Source of the DNA: Lutraria lutraria
Lineage: Eukaryota; Mollusca; Bivalvia; Venerida; Mactridae
Assembly: GCA_964023205.1 (NCBI GenBank)
Contig: OZ026837.1
Span: forward strand, 11,571,479 to 11,635,478
Direction of reading: 5' to 3'
Length of the DNA stretch: 64,000 nucleotides
In this document: in pieces, positions 12,452-25,224 of the stretch
Position numbering within the stretch: the first letter of the stretch is position 1
How the letters are laid out: each line of letters begins with the position of its first letter
Notes under the pieces: model-generated
Database searches by the model: none
The model's input: only the letters and a program-made list of their open reading frames with translations
Told to the model about the DNA's origin: nothing
Made by a program: the position numbers and the translations under genes

Positions 12452-12457
12452 AATAAA
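12452..12457 (+). terminator. candidate poly(A) signal, PRR11-like gene
   Basis: AATAAA lies about 890 bp after the stop codon. Use of this site is inference; other candidates exist (for example near 13522). Confidence 0.35.
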
Positions 12458-15364
12458 TTTACAAGTCAGACATTATGTCTTCGAATTAGTAGGTTGAGCC
12501 CTGCCTGAGTTTCCTTCATAAAGTATATAGTCGGGCAACCTGTCTCAAGAAATTAATTCAAAGACTGTACAGTGACGTATACTTAAACTACTGTTTTAAT
12601 TGCCAAAATAGGAAATCAATTCTATCTATTTAAAAGATCAATGATATACTTAAGTTGCCAGACGTTTTAGCAATATATTTTGTTTCCGGGTACTGATAGT
12701 TTTCTTATTGCATATTAATGTTGCCAAATGTTTTAGCACTATTTTAAATTACGTTATTACCGATTCTTTTTTAATCCTTTTTTATAATACTTAATTTTCA
12801 CATATTTGTATGATTTTACTAAAAAGGTTTGATGTTAGGTATGGACTTGACAGTTTATCTGTCCTTCCTGTTTGTATATTGGTTGATCTTTATTTTTGTT
12901 TGTATATTTGTTTACTATGATCTGATACATGTACTTTAAAACTTTTAAGTTTTGTTTCGGTGTTTCAAAGACTAAGGTCTGAAATATCTTTCTTTTTTTC
13001 AAATCTTAAGCTCTCATTGAAGTTCTTTTTTGAGAATGTGACATATTTTGGAAAATATGAATTTCATGTTCGATTTATGTACAATAATGCTATTAATAAC
13101 CTATTATCAGCATTATCTATGATGTTAGGCTTTTACAGGGTACTTTCTTACAGAGGATCTTTTCAAACCTGTTATGTTTTAAACAAAGTGTTCAGCTCCG
13201 TTCTGATTCTGTAAAAAATGATGTGTTAATTGTGACTTGTCACGCTCCAGTATATAAGATGTTTGAGAGACACAAATAACTTCCGTGTGAAACCCAAGCA
13301 CAGGTGCTTTACACGCCGGCTTGTATTTTACAATCTACATATAGATATAGACCAAAGATATGACTGCATGCCTCGAGTCATTTTTTTATGAACACATGAG
13401 ATTTTCTTCATTTTACAATGCAGTTTTTGTTTAAAGCCCCATTAGCTTTTTGGATGTTGAAATTTAAGTAGGTCTTATTTTACCTAGAAAGATTATTATC
13501 AGTGACACTGAACTTGCTTGCAATAAAAACATTCAGAAAGTTTCTGTTTTATTCAAGTAGTACATATAGAAATTTAGCACAGTATTTTTTTAATGATATT
13601 GCAAAAAATAAGAATCAAAGCTCTGAAGGTTTTGCTGTTGTTCAGAACTACAAAACAGTCAAATGTTGAATTTCTTTGTAGGGTGATGTATTGGTTTTGG
13701 AAACTGAACGATAGTTCGCACATGAATTTTAATGCAGACTAAGGTACTACAAACACTTTTCTACACCCGCTATGCAGTTGTTAAAGTTGTTCCCACTCCA
13801 TGTGCTTTCAGTATTTTGACTTATGATTCCTATTGATCAACAAAAGTAGTTCAGCAATTAGCATAATATTATATAGTCTACAATACCTGCCTCTTTGCAT
13901 ACTCAACTTATGCAGAATGTAATATCTCATACATGAAGACATGCTCGAAGAAAAAGTTACACCTTTAAATTAATAGCAGAAATTATGCAGAAAAATGAAA
14001 ACAGAGAGATTGCTGAGAAATGGTAATAACTTTGTGTTCGTACCGAACAACAAAAAGCATCTGATAATATTTTTACAAGGTGTGACTAAAGAAAGGCATT
14101 ATGTAAATACTGTTTTAGACCAAATAAAATACTTTTCATTTATTTCACATGTACTATCATTTTATCTACCGGTAGTGATCTGTATGACGTAGTTCAAAAA
14201 GCTAATGGGTCTTTAAAGTCACTCACAATGCTAGAAGAAGTCTGTAATTGTGAGGTTAAATTTTGCTTTTGTTTATTACTATAGCACAGTGTTTTGTCTG
14301 GTATGCCTTACTAATATATGATTTTCTTGTTGTTTGTTGGACTGTTTGTTATTGACTTCATATTGAATATGACCAAACATTACAGATTAGAATAGTTTTA
14401 TTTGTTTGTTACATGTGTATAGTGCTGTTATATTGACAATGTGTATAAAAACTATACTGACAATTTACAAAATCAAATTATGAAATACGTTTATGTTCCA
14501 GAATATTTTTAGCCAATTGTACTTAAATATCATAGAATATTTTTTCTTTGCCTCTTTTAGCAAATACAATGTACATGTATTACTAAAATATCATAAAATA
14601 TATTTTTATGCCCTTGCTATTCAAAATGGCGGAACAGCTTAAAGTGTTACCCCTGTCCGTCCGTCTGTTCAAATTTTAGTTTCCGAGCGATAACTTGAAA
14701 ATATTTCATTGATTAGTTTCATATTTTACATGTTGGTATATAATAATAAAATACAGGCCTAAGTTTGATTTCCTTTAAAAATCCAACCATTTTCACAAAA
14801 GTTATGGACACCCATTACCTTTTTTGTGTAGTTTCAGTGCCATAGCTCAACTAAGATAACACTTTTTAACCTAAAACATATGCCAATGGTACCCAGTATA
14901 TCTATCTCAGGCTATTAACTAAGATACATGTATGAAACAACTTCAAATAACAGTAAGTTTCATGAATTTTGTTATATATTGATAAAACAGTATTATACAT
15001 GTGAAGTATGTTAATAATGTTTTATCCAATCACAAAATAGATGTATATATATATTTTATTAAAACAGCATTCACAACCATTGTTCTTTGTTTTTCTATGT
15101 ATGCAGCATTTCATTGGCTTAATTAATTTATCTTCAGTTCCATTATATGCAAGGTTAATTGTAGCCTGTAGACTAGTGAAGGTAGTGAGAACATTTTCAG
15201 AAATTATATCCCTTTATAGACTTGAGTAATTATTCTTTAATGTTATGTTCATTTTCAAAAATGTATATTTATTATCAGTCCGTTAATCATAGTTATAAAC
15301 ACAATCTATAAATAGATTTATTTCATTGTTAATATGGATATAGTGAAATAAAGATATACTAATG
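12458..15364. other. intergenic AT-rich stretch without a supported gene
   Basis: No exon chain or conserved protein fragment is seen. It holds a fragment at about 14608-14895 ('atgcccttgctattcaaaatggcgg') related to one at 24190. Small open frames at 12023, 12960, 13995 and 15041 have no recognisable similarity and AT-driven composition. Confidence 0.6.
14608..14895 (+). repeat. dispersed repeat, ATGCCC...AAAATGGCG family
   Basis: The start (ATGCCCTTGCTATTCAAAAT) and the following 'gataacttgaaa atatttcatt gattagtttc atatt' order recur at 24190 with substitutions. This suggests an old interspersed repeat; the boundaries are approximate. Confidence 0.5.
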
Positions 15365-15542
15365 TACAGTACAACCTCTCCAGAGTAGCCCTCTCTTGAG
15401 CAACACCCTCCCTGCAACAACAGCATGATTTTCCCACTGCATGATTGAACTATTAATTTAACCTTGCTAGAGCAACAACCTCTCAACAACAACATAAATT
15501 TGCTACTCCCACATGATGTTGCCTTGTAGAGGTTGCACTGTA
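15365..15542 (+). mobile_element. CAACCTCT MITE, copy 1
   Basis: TA-flanked inverted ends (CAGTACAACCTCTCCAGAG and AGAGGTTGCACTG) enclose 'gagcaaca' blocks. Inverted-orientation relatives are at 42206-42383 and about 55107-55234. The 178-bp length here matches the second copy. Ends and TA flanks fit a mariner-type MITE. Confidence 0.75.
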
Positions 15543-15854
15543 ATTTTTCATGTCCCCAGAAAAATTCAGTGTAGCAGGGTTCTGCTGTACTCTGTACATC
15601 TTTCCATACATAGCAAAGTAAAGTATCCTTTTGTATTTAATCTTTTACAGTCATACCTTTTCAACTACCAGTAAGTATTTTACATTTACAAGTTGCAATA
15701 CACTACAAGCTTCATGATAACATTGCAAGTCTCCATTATATGAACTAAGGCTACATTAATTTTACTTGTTAAAGACAATTCTTGAAAAAATATTGCTCAC
15801 CACTAGTCTTGTCTATTAGAATTTGGAATGCCTTGACTGTGATGTACTTTTACG

Positions 15855-15873
15855 CCCCCCCCCCCCCCCCCCC
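15855..15873 (+). repeat. poly-C tract (C19)
   Basis: Nineteen consecutive C bases lie between the MITE and the OGFOD2 3' end. Confidence 0.9.
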
Positions 15874-16035
15874 TAATCCAGAAATTAGAAATTCAACAAT
15901 AATACAGACTGCTTCAAATTAGCAAGGTACAAATAATGCACTAAAAATAAGTTGGTAAAATGAATACAGCCCAAGTATGAGAGATTGGATTTAGGATTTG
16001 AAACAAAAGCAAGTAATCATTCATAACATTCAGTA

Positions 16036-19000
16036 TCATATCACAGAGCAAACATGTACACTTTTCTGTTGTGTAAAACCTTCACCAAATCCCACACTAT
16101 CCCTTAATTGTGGCGGCTCATCACACATAGGACACTTCTGGTTACGGATGATAGAAGACCTCATCCAGAATATAAGGTTACATCTCTCACCATGGGTTAC
16201 GGGTAAAGCCCCATGTTTGTGCTGACCTCTGTGTATCACGCCAACTGTAGGCTCATGCTTATATTCTGTATGTTCACCATTTGTGTCCTCGTCAGTTCTC
16301 ATTGATCCAAAATATATATTACCTCCCTTGTAAGAGTCTTTCGGAGATAGGGCTACATTTAGAGTAACTTCAGCATTGTCGTAGTGATAGCTAAGGTCAG
16401 TGTCCTTGCTGGGTTCATATTGTACTGTGAATACTTTATGAGAGTCAAGTTTACCCCCACCCCAATCTGGATATAAGAGTTCGGCTATTGGGTTCAAGTA
16501 ATGTTCCCGTAGAGAAATAAAGAATGGATCAAATCCAAGCTCATCTAACAAAACCTGGAATCAATAAGAAAAAAATATGTTGCATTTTTATACACCCATT
16601 GGAAAAACGGGTCATATTATGGGAACACCCATGGCGGGCGTCGTGCACAACGGTGTCCGCTTTCTTATTCAAACAGTTTTATTCGGATCCTCACCAAACT
16701 TAATGGAAATGTTTATTGCCATGAGATCTCAGTCAAGTTCGATAAACAGCCCAATCAGCCCAGGCACTTCTGAGTTATGGCCCTTGACAGGCGTATTTTG
16801 TGACCTGGCACTCTTGTTTAAACAAAGGCTTGAGTTTTGAGCTAAACTGCAGCAATTAATTGTCAGAGAATTTTTTAAGTTTTGCATAAAATAAATAAAG
16901 TTTACACAAATGTTGAGTTTCCTCCATGTGGAGAAGTTGAACTGGTTAGAATGCCATCCAGGAAAAATGATTGGGTGAACTGGCTGCCATACACAGCTGA
17001 AATATTGTTGAGAAAATGGCCTTAAACTCATTGAAATTGAATCGAAACATTAAAGAATCAACTACTCACTCCGTATCTATTCATCGTGTTTGGACGACCT
17101 TTTGGTACATCGCTCTGTTCAAAATTCTTCATCTCAGCGAGGAACATATTACAGAACTCATCAGTGAATACAGGGAACGAATATGTTCTAGAAACTGAAC
17201 AAAGCAAAACAGAATAGATTGGTTTTTTTTCACTCCTAACAGTCATGACAATAGTATGACAATTCTCATTAATTAAGTTTACAGAATTTCAATTTGATTC
17301 AACTCCAAAATAACTGTTAAACCTTGAAAAACATACATCAGGATTAATAAACTATGAAACAATAGCAAAATAATTAAAAGAAACCTGTCATAAAAACACT
17401 TCATTTTATTATACAACTAAAAAGAAACCCTTACTGTTTGTTTCCTGTATAAAGTCAAACAATCCTTCAAACGTAGCATCTTCATCTTTACAGTAATTAA
17501 CAATAGCAAGAAACTCAGGTGACAAAAAGGATTTCTGTAAATACCCAATAACAAATACAATTACCATTAGAATAGATAATATATCTGAAATTCTTTCTTA
17601 ACATTTATTTATCTTTTGTTTAATGGCTAATTTGACAGCTCTTGTCCTTTCAGAGCCATCCCAGAGAGAGGAGAGAGATACAGGAGAACCAGGCATTTAT
17701 ATCCCTACTCTTTTCGAATAGTTACTCCTGGTTCTTTATCCTGCCCAGTGTAAAGCACCAATACACACCTCATCTGTTTCCTTTGATTTTCTTAACACAG
17801 TATATAGCTCAGTAGTTGGAATGGGAACACTGAAAAGGTCTCCCTGAATATTGAAAGACAGAGCCCAGATTGGAACAAACAACCTTTTGTTAAGTAATCC
17901 AGCTTGCTATATATACCCATTGACCACTAATCACCCTGCACTCTTTCTTAATGAACTTGGCAACTGTAAACATGCAACATTTTAACATTTTGTTCCTTCG
18001 TCATATCCAGTCACCACTAATAAGCTTGTATGGCAACTAAACTGGAACTTCAATCGTTCGTCAAATTTTGTGACTGAACTAATGTTAAAGAAACAAACCT
18101 GGAGTTTGTATATCTGAGGGTAGAGTGGCGTATATAAACGTGCTGTCTGTTCCTTTCTTTTTACACTCTCATGTTCACGATTTTTTCTTCTATCAACTTC
18201 TTCTTCAATCTATGCAAGTATCAAATTGAGATGTATAACATAAGGCCATCCTTAAAAATATTTTCTTTCAGGTAGCACTACCTACCCACCAAAAGGCCCC
18301 TCCCAATTATTTTTCTGACCTCTCTGGTAAAAAAAATTGTTTCGATAAAAAAGGGTTACAGCAAACAAACATTTTTCTAAGGCTGGCCTTAAAACATATT
18401 CTAAGATACATGACTGTATTTATTTTACCTTTCCACATACTTTCAAGTAGGATGAACGTTTTTAAAAAATTCCTGATCCCCAGTTTTGATGATCATATAA
18501 CCAGAAACAAACATTTTTTATACTTTGAACTCCAACAAATTGGAAGTAATTAAATCCCTGTAATCTTAAGTTATACCATTACTCTAGACTGTGAACTGCA
18601 TGCTTGGTGACAAATTATCAGAAATTTCTAATGCAATTAATAAAACTAAAAGGTCGATCAGGATCATGAAGTTAAATTTTCACAAAATATGAGTTACCTC
18701 GGATACAAGATTATTTATCTTTTCACCATCTGAAAATCCATATTTGTGAAGAACCTGAAACGATGTACGATCCAATAAATTATAAGCTTGAAAAAATTCT
18801 TGTATGAGGTCAACAATATCTTTTGTGTCTCAAATGTATGTACATATGAAATTTGTGTAAAACAAAACTTAATATTATATAATTTCATTGCATATGTAAA
18901 AACCAAATCAGCTCCCAAACTCTGATAATGTCACGTATACAAAAAATTGAGCAGAGTTACAATTCAAGAACACTAGCCACTTGAATATGGCTACAGCCTA

Positions 19001-19623
19001 TTAATAAGCTCTTATAATTATCATATATTATATGATTATATATATATAGTTAATTAGTTATATAAATAAAGTTTTGACATTTGAACATATGCTACAATAA
19101 ATGACTACATAATTTCAGGGATGCTATATTTGTAATATATAGCATCTCTGATAATTTAAATCCTAGAAAAAAACTTGTTTTTACTTTTCATTATTATAAC
19201 AGCTGGCAAATAAAAGGAAAGGTCTGCATCAGCGAAGTCTCCGATTTTTTAAAGAAATATAATGAACAATTTATTTAACAAACTGAAAGTGAAAGTAGAA
19301 TAAAAATAGACACGTATCACCATTTCATCAAGATAAAGAAACAGTTATAATGGTGTTGGTGGGTACCATCACTGAACCATTTATGTGTCGACTCGACTTA
19401 ACCTAAGTGCTACACATCACATTACCTTGAACCAGGTAGTTGTATTTAATACAACTATATACCTGCCTTCAGACATTTCTCTGTCTACAACTTCGATCAT
19501 TACCTGAGAGTAAGTCTTCACAAATTGCTCCCTGTTTATGAACTCAACATGACATCGTAATTGCTTTAAAAATATGTTTTTGAAATAAAAACATGTGCAC
19601 GAGAAGAATTTTGCTTCTTCCAT
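16036..19623 (-). CDS. OGFOD2: OGFOD2, 2-oxoglutarate and Fe(II)-dependent oxygenase domain protein 2
   Basis: Six exons in phase on the minus strand: 19426-19623, 18698-18754, 18099-18209, 17435-17534, 17070-17194 and 16036-16554, giving 369 residues against about 350 in human. The ATG at 19623-19621 starts MEEAKFFSCTCF. The central motif FEQSDVPKGRPNTMN and DWGGGKLDSHK are OGFOD2 hallmarks. In the prolyl-4-hydroxylase-like fold, H254 and D256 (SYHYDNAEVTLN) and H311 (HKHGALP) are the likely iron ligands, with R321 (GERCNLIFW) binding 2-oxoglutarate. The C-terminus has a CPMC pair. The substrate is not known to me. No signal peptide or membrane segment is seen. It shares a 217-bp divergent promoter with the C22orf39 homologue. 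Confidence 0.95.
16586..16800 (+). repeat. transposon-like fragment in OGFOD2 intron
   Basis: The GC-richer segment 'acacccattggaaaaacgggtcat...' continues with 'cggatcctcaccaaact', phrasing like the dispersed repeats elsewhere in the window. It has no coding similarity that I recognise. Boundaries are approximate. Confidence 0.35.
18241..18400. repeat. MITE-like repeat with AAGGCCATCCTTA ends
   Basis: AAGGCCATCCTTAAAAATAT at the left faces 'tttttctaaggctggcctt' at the right as imperfect inverted ends. 'acaaacaaacattttt' links it to segments at 22858-23037, 26502-26666 and 29378-29597. It lies in an OGFOD2 intron. Confidence 0.5.
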
Positions 19624-19840
19624 CAATTCACAGGTACTTGAGCATCAATTCTAATCCAGCTCTTTTATCCACGGGCAATAAACTTCAGCACCCACGAGCC
19701 TGTGTGTGATAACTGGGAACCAAATTGTGATTATAAGTACGGGAACCAGTAAGTTACAAGAAACTGGTTTCCAGTGTTTTGCAAAGCTTTCTGGTGAATA
19801 AAACCATGGAACGGGAACCAGATTGCTAGAGAATTCCAAG
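19624..19840. promoter_or_regulatory. bidirectional promoter, OGFOD2 / C22orf39 homologue
   Basis: The start codons of the two divergent genes are only 217 bp apart. The interval therefore holds both 5' leaders and a shared core promoter. I see no TATA box; the stretch contains repeated 'gggaacca' segments (three copies, 19717-19820). Confidence 0.65.
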
Positions 19841-22800
19841 ATGGCTGCTTACAGTGATGCCGACAAGGACAAAACGAATTCTAAGCGTTTATATGACCTT
19901 CAGTGTCCAGATAGGGAAGTTTTAGAGTATTTTGTTGATCATGTAAGTATTCAAACAATTTATCACTGATTTGGTCATTGCAATTTTGTTACTTTTATCA
20001 GAAATCATATTTTTTATGTAAATGTTGCAGTATGCGGATATGTAATTTCGGATAAATGGTCATCTGATGCAATGTATACATTGTTGTAGAAAATTGAAAT
20101 ACGTCAATCAAAGTATACTTAAGTATTGTCATAATTCACTGTTTACCAATTTTCATTTGTCGGTTGAATGATGCGTGCAAGGTCTACGTCCCTGCGAGGG
20201 GTTTGAAATTGAGAAACTTTGACGGATAGATAACTTCTAAACGCTAAATTCTCTTAATCAAGTCTTTATTTTCTCCTAATTAAGTTTCATCTTGAGAAAT
20301 CTAAGTTTGAAAGGCAAATTTATCTCTGACAAACTGCTTCGCATTCAGTTAACGAAAATGTGACAAAACGAATGTAAATTAATATTCGCTTATAAATGCT
20401 TCTTACTGAATAGTCAGTATGCGGATACCATTTGCAGATGCAAATAGACATAGTGTGCGAAATGGTATCCATGGGCAAGGTGTAAACATGGGTCCAGATC
20501 TAAAACAAAATATATAGTGGAAATAAAGGTGTGTTATGGATCCATTCTTTATAAGTTAGCAGAATAAGACAAATTTGGTACCGAATTATAGCTGAACATT
20601 GCAGCTTTGTGTACATCTGGAACCAAATCTGCCGATACTTATTTCACAACTGGCAGGACGCCATCTTGAAACGTAACAAAGCATTCATTAAGACTGTTTC
20701 TGTTTCATTTGTGGTAAACGCAACCGGTTTTGGTTTATCTGGCAGTTTTAAACTAGTTTACCACACTGATAAACCTTTCATGGAGGTGTTTTTGTTGTAT
20801 TGTGACTTTCCGAAATTTTAATACAAACTTAGCTTTCTATGGGAGAAGTATATGGCTGCCAATAGTTAATCACTTTCTTATCTAATACACAATACAGCAG
20901 ACAAATGTACATCTTCATAATTATAATGATAAAAATGTTGTCAGTATGCAGTTTATATGCTATGCATGTGTATTTAATGCACTTTTTACAAACAAAATAA
21001 CACATTCCGCCTGTGCGGACAAGGTCTTATATATATATATCACTTGCTTTTGATGCTTGCCATAGTCAAATATGATATTACAAGTAGTTAAAACAGACAA
21101 AAGATGACATATTTGTCTACTACATTGTATTTTGTAAGTATAATAAGAGGAAAGTAATGTGCTAGAACTCATGACCTCCTGTTTGCGAGTCAGATGCTCT
21201 AGACTACTAACTGATAAAAAGTAAAAAGTAACTATATACCACACTGCTACATCATTACATGTAATTACAGTTCAGTAAACCACTTCGGTATAACTAAACC
21301 ATCAAGTAGAAAAAAAACTAGTTTGAAACCATCAAACTAAAATTGAAACTGGTTTATTGCCAATGAATTGGCCCTTAGTTAGAATTATAACCTCTATTGA
21401 ATTTCACTATTTCAATAAATCAGTGTTAAGTTTCATGTACTCACTGGTAAATACTACATTTTATTCTCACTGCTGGTTTTATCATTTCAGTTAAATAAAT
21501 TTGATTAATTGGTTTATTTTCAGATGTTAGACTGCAGTTTGTACCAAAGCGAGTTCAAGGAATGTAAAAGTAAGTTGTATAGAACAATTAGATTCAGTTA
21601 TAATGCAGGTATCATGATATCACCTGCAGGCAGTCATAGAAATTAATTTACAGTAGTTTTGCATCAGTCCTGTTTTAACCATGGCTGGTAATCAATCAAT
21701 TTTAAATATTAGCATACCTTTGCAGACATTAAGATTCCCCCACTTCTTGAGAGAAAAATGAAATATGATATTGATTCACTATGAATGCTTTAGATATCTT
21801 TCAAACAATAAGCAGTGCATCTGAAAACAGGATGTGTAATGTAACTGATAATAAGAAATCAGGTCATTTTTGAAGTGCACCCTCTGTTTGTTTATTGTAT
21901 AAAGCTGTAGAGAGAATCTCTCCCCAAAGAGGCTTATTTCATTTACATATTAAGGGCTTGGGCACCATCCCCAGAACATAAAGAAAAAACCTGCCCTTAT
22001 ACAGCCTCCCTTAAAAACATCCAAAGTAAAACAGAATATGGACTATAATGAGTGCGACTATAGGACAGAATTATTTTTAGTGAGATTTATTTAACGTCAT
22101 CTTTAGATTGTATTTCCTTATAATTATAGATTGTGGGGTGTTTTTAATCTTTCTTAGTTTAATCACAAGCCAGCACTAGCAGACATAAGGGGGCACACCC
22201 GGCAAGCACCCCCTAAAAGTCCCAGACCATAGACAGCCTGAAATCTTGGTTTCACCTCTGGCCTGTTACTGCTGCCTGTGTTACACCCTCTATTAGAGAA
22301 TGCACAATGTTTATGTAGATTTTATGAAAGGTAGATGTGCATGCAGTAAATAACATATATTTCTCTTTTCAGAATGGTTTTCTAGAATTGATCAACGTTA
22401 TGTCTATGGTCAAAAATTAGATTGTGACCACATGAATCTGGCCTATAAAGCTTGTAAAAATATGGAAAAGGGGGATGAAGCTGGTAGAGTAAGTATACAT
22501 GCAGTTATATAATTATTTTTATGTTATGCTGTGACTCTTGTAAGTTGATATAAACATAGGGGCCTCTTACTGATTGAGTGGTTATGGTCTCTGATGACTT
22601 GTGATCACTCTCAATGCTATGAGTTTGAATCTCATCCTTGACCAGACAAATCTCATATGTTAGGGAGCTGCCCAGTGCCCAGCTAGTTTCCAGGAAGTGT
22701 ACGTATTTGGGACTTTTAGTTAAACCATTTTGTCTGTTTTGAGACTTGGAAAGTTGGATTGAGTTCTGAACCTATGTATGGATGCAATTTCATGTGTGTA

Positions 22801-23526
22801 GTACATGCATGTGATACGTATGACCATGACCATGATATGTACATATTTCCTAAAAAAATGTTTGTTTGCTGTAACCCGACCCAGAAAATTCTCTGTGGGT
22901 AGGTACATGTTAGAATGCTATTTTCAATGAAAAAATATATTAAAAAATCCAGAGAGGCCCACAAAAAGTTGAGTATGGGCCTTTTTTGGTTAGTAGGTAG
23001 CATTATGGCAAACAATTTTTTTTTAAGGATGGCCTTGTTTAGATAAGTTCTTTATTGTGTATTTTTTTATTGAAAATTGTTTTAACAAACTGAAATTTAA
23101 GCTGGATTTTGTACGAAATATTTAAGGATACATTTTATAGCATGTCATTTTACTTTTCAGGAATATGTACTGGCATATGAACAAGCTAAAATAGATTTTA
23201 GGATGGAGAATGCACAAGGTAATGATGTATGGGAGTATAGAACTCGTGTTCCAGAGGACTGGACTTCGGAATTAAAAGTTACAGATGACCTCAAGGCTAT
23301 TGAAAAGGATAAGAATGAAATAAAACAACAAAGCAATGTAGTTGATAATGATAATAATAACAATAAGGATAATTCAAGAATTGTTCCCAGTGACTTTGAT
23401 TCTTGTTTGGTTGAGAATAACAGTGAATCAAAGGGGGAGAACTCCAGTGTGACTAAGAATAGTCCTAGTTTAGAACAATATGACAATTCAAGTGCAGCAA
23501 AAAAAGGAGGATGTGTTATATCCTAA
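19841..23526 (+). CDS. C22orf39: C22orf39 (PANTS) homologue, twin CX9C protein with C-terminal CaaX box
   Basis: Four exons in phase: 19841-19942, 21524-21569, 22373-22488 and 23161-23526, giving 209 residues. Residues 35-100 match the UPF0545/C22orf39 family: C38-x9-C48 and C67-x9-C77 form a twin CX9C (CHCH-type) helical hairpin, followed by VLAYEQAKIDF and a conserved DVWEYRTRVPEDW. Mammalian PANTS is a small protein linked to synaptic plasticity; its exact activity is unclear. The C-terminal 100 residues are an acidic, Asn/Ser-rich, low-complexity tail. The protein ends KKGGCVIS, a good CaaX farnesylation motif that I do not recall in the mammalian protein. The start ATG follows the sequence CCAAG. 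Family assignment is firm; lipidation is inferred. Confidence 0.92.
22558..22720 (+). repeat. SINE fragment
   Basis: 'gattgagtggttatggtct' is followed by 'gagtttgaatctcatc' (B-box-like) and by 'ccagctagtttccaggaag', the same order as in the SINE pieces at 32240 and 58755. It lies in intron 3 of the C22orf39 homologue. Confidence 0.55.
22858..23037. repeat. MITE-like repeat, CTAAAAAAATGTTTGTTT family
   Basis: It starts 'cctaaaaaaatgtttgtttgctg' and ends 'ggcaaacaattttttttttaaggatggcctt', imperfect inverted ends shared with 18241-18400. It is noncoding and lies in intron 3 of the C22orf39 homologue. Confidence 0.5.
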
Positions 23527-24054
23527 CAGAAACATGTGTTATAGTTTACAACAATTATTTTTAGTTTTCTTGTATTTGGAATTCCTTCACGGTTGTATTT
23601 CTTTGATGTTTTTAATACTTAAGTCTGTTAGAACAAGTGTTATAGAACTTTAAACTTAGTCTGTCCTGTAAGCTCAGTCATGAAGGGCTGGCTCCAGACA
23701 GCCAGGGTTATAAAACTTGAGATTGGTCTCTGAACTCATTTCATATTTTATGTTGTTGATAATTTGATAAAGATATTAAGTGATTTAAAAAAAGTGAATT
23801 ATTTTAGGAGTATAACTTCCCAAATAATATACTGCATACATGACTGTAGATTAAGATGTTCATTTACAGATATTGCAAACATATACATTTATTTGTCATA
23901 GTTTGAGATCTCAAGTGTTATAACCTCGGACAATGGACTGTTATTCGAGATGTCACACATTTAAAGTCAAGATGAGACCTAAGCTTCTCTGTGACAGTTT
24001 TGATAAAATAGAACAATCTCTGAATAATCATGTATTAAGTTTGTTTCTTAGCTG

Positions 24055-24060
24055 AATAAA
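24055..24060 (+). terminator. candidate poly(A) signal, C22orf39 homologue
   Basis: AATAAA occurs about 530 bp downstream of the stop codon, followed by T-rich sequence. Use is inferred. Confidence 0.45.
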
Positions 24061-24189
24061 ATGTTTTTATAATTTATTGTTAATAAAAAGAAATGGGAAA
24101 TACTATAGTATTTACTTAATATTATTAAGTATAATTTTTGTATGATATAAATTGTCAAATCTTTTTGGTACTGCTATAAACGTGCCATT

Positions 24190-24580
24190 TTTATGCCCCG
24201 CTATCCAAAATGGCGAAAGGGCATGAAGTGTATCCCTTGTGGTTTCTGAGTGATAACTCGAAAGAAATATTTTATGGATTGGTTTTGATATAATACATGA
24301 AGGTGTTTAATAATAGAGTACAGGCCAAAATTGATTTTTGTTAAAATTAAAAACTTTTCACAGGCGTTATGGCCCCATTTTGACTTAGCTCTCAGCGGTG
24401 GCATTAGTGTTCTAGTTTACTGTAATCCTTCTGCTTGGATGATAATAATGTTTCATCTATATGATCATTATAATTCTTTAGTCCAGATAACGTTCAGAAG
24501 CTTGGTGTCATTATACAGGCGTCCTCCAACGTTAAAAGCCAAAGAAATTAACAATACTGTGGCTGAAACATGGTGAAAAA
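24190..24580 (+). repeat. dispersed repeat, ATGCCCC...AAAATGGCG family, copy 2
   Basis: It begins ATGCCCCGCTATCCAAAATG and continues 'gataactcgaaagaaatattttatggattggtttt', parallel to 14608-14895. An open frame inside (24331-24576) shows no known domain. The right end is uncertain. Confidence 0.5.
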
Positions 24581-24892
24581 CCGATTTCTTGACCGAAATG
24601 AATACATTCACATGTTACATGGATATAATTATACTAATTTATCATATTAATGTAATTAGTATTTGATAAGCCATTTCATCAGCTCCTGCTTTCGCTGTCC
24701 AGACTGACTGATTTTTTACTTGTCAACATTTTCATGTGATATCCTTGAACTAAAAATTATGTTCGAAAAAAAATCGTCTTACCATTTTTGGGGACGAAAG
24801 CAGAAATCAGGTTAGCTTTTCTTGCCTAATCAGGCATGTTATTATTTTGATCCAGTAATTAAATATTATGAGGTATGATAGTTGCTAGGTCA

Positions 24893-25224
24893 AACAATAT
24901 ACCCCCTTTTCTTCGAAAGGGGGCATATTGTTTGACCTAGGCTCTTCAGATTTTGTTGGGAGGTTGGTCATCACATGTAGATGGTCCTTATTGATTTTGA
25001 GGTCAGTATGTCAAAGGTCAAGAACACAGTGACCTTCTGTACAAAAACCTTGTTTGACAAAGAACTAGAGAATGATTAGGCCTTAGGTCCTCAAATTCGG
25101 TTGGGAAGTTGGTTATTGCATGTAGATGATCCCTATTGATTTTGATTTCAGTAGGTCAAAAGTCGAGGTGTTACTATCCAGTTGGCCGTTAGGGGGCATT
25201 AATGTTTCACAAACATTTCTTGTT
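24893..25224 (+). mobile_element. CCCCCTTT-hairpin element, copy A
   Basis: The left end is a palindrome (CAATATACCCCCTTTTC / GAAAGGGGGCATATTG). The right end is a hairpin ATGTTTCACAAACATTTCTTG. The segment 'ttgggaggttggtcatcacatgtagatg' occurs twice inside (about 24956 and 25100), an internal duplication. Relatives are at 33195-33455, 48547-49175, 60650-60845 and 61958-62178. Confidence 0.65.

Noticed and set aside
23157..23486. 109-codon minus-strand frame
   Set aside because: Shadow of the last exon of the C22orf39 homologue on the opposite strand.
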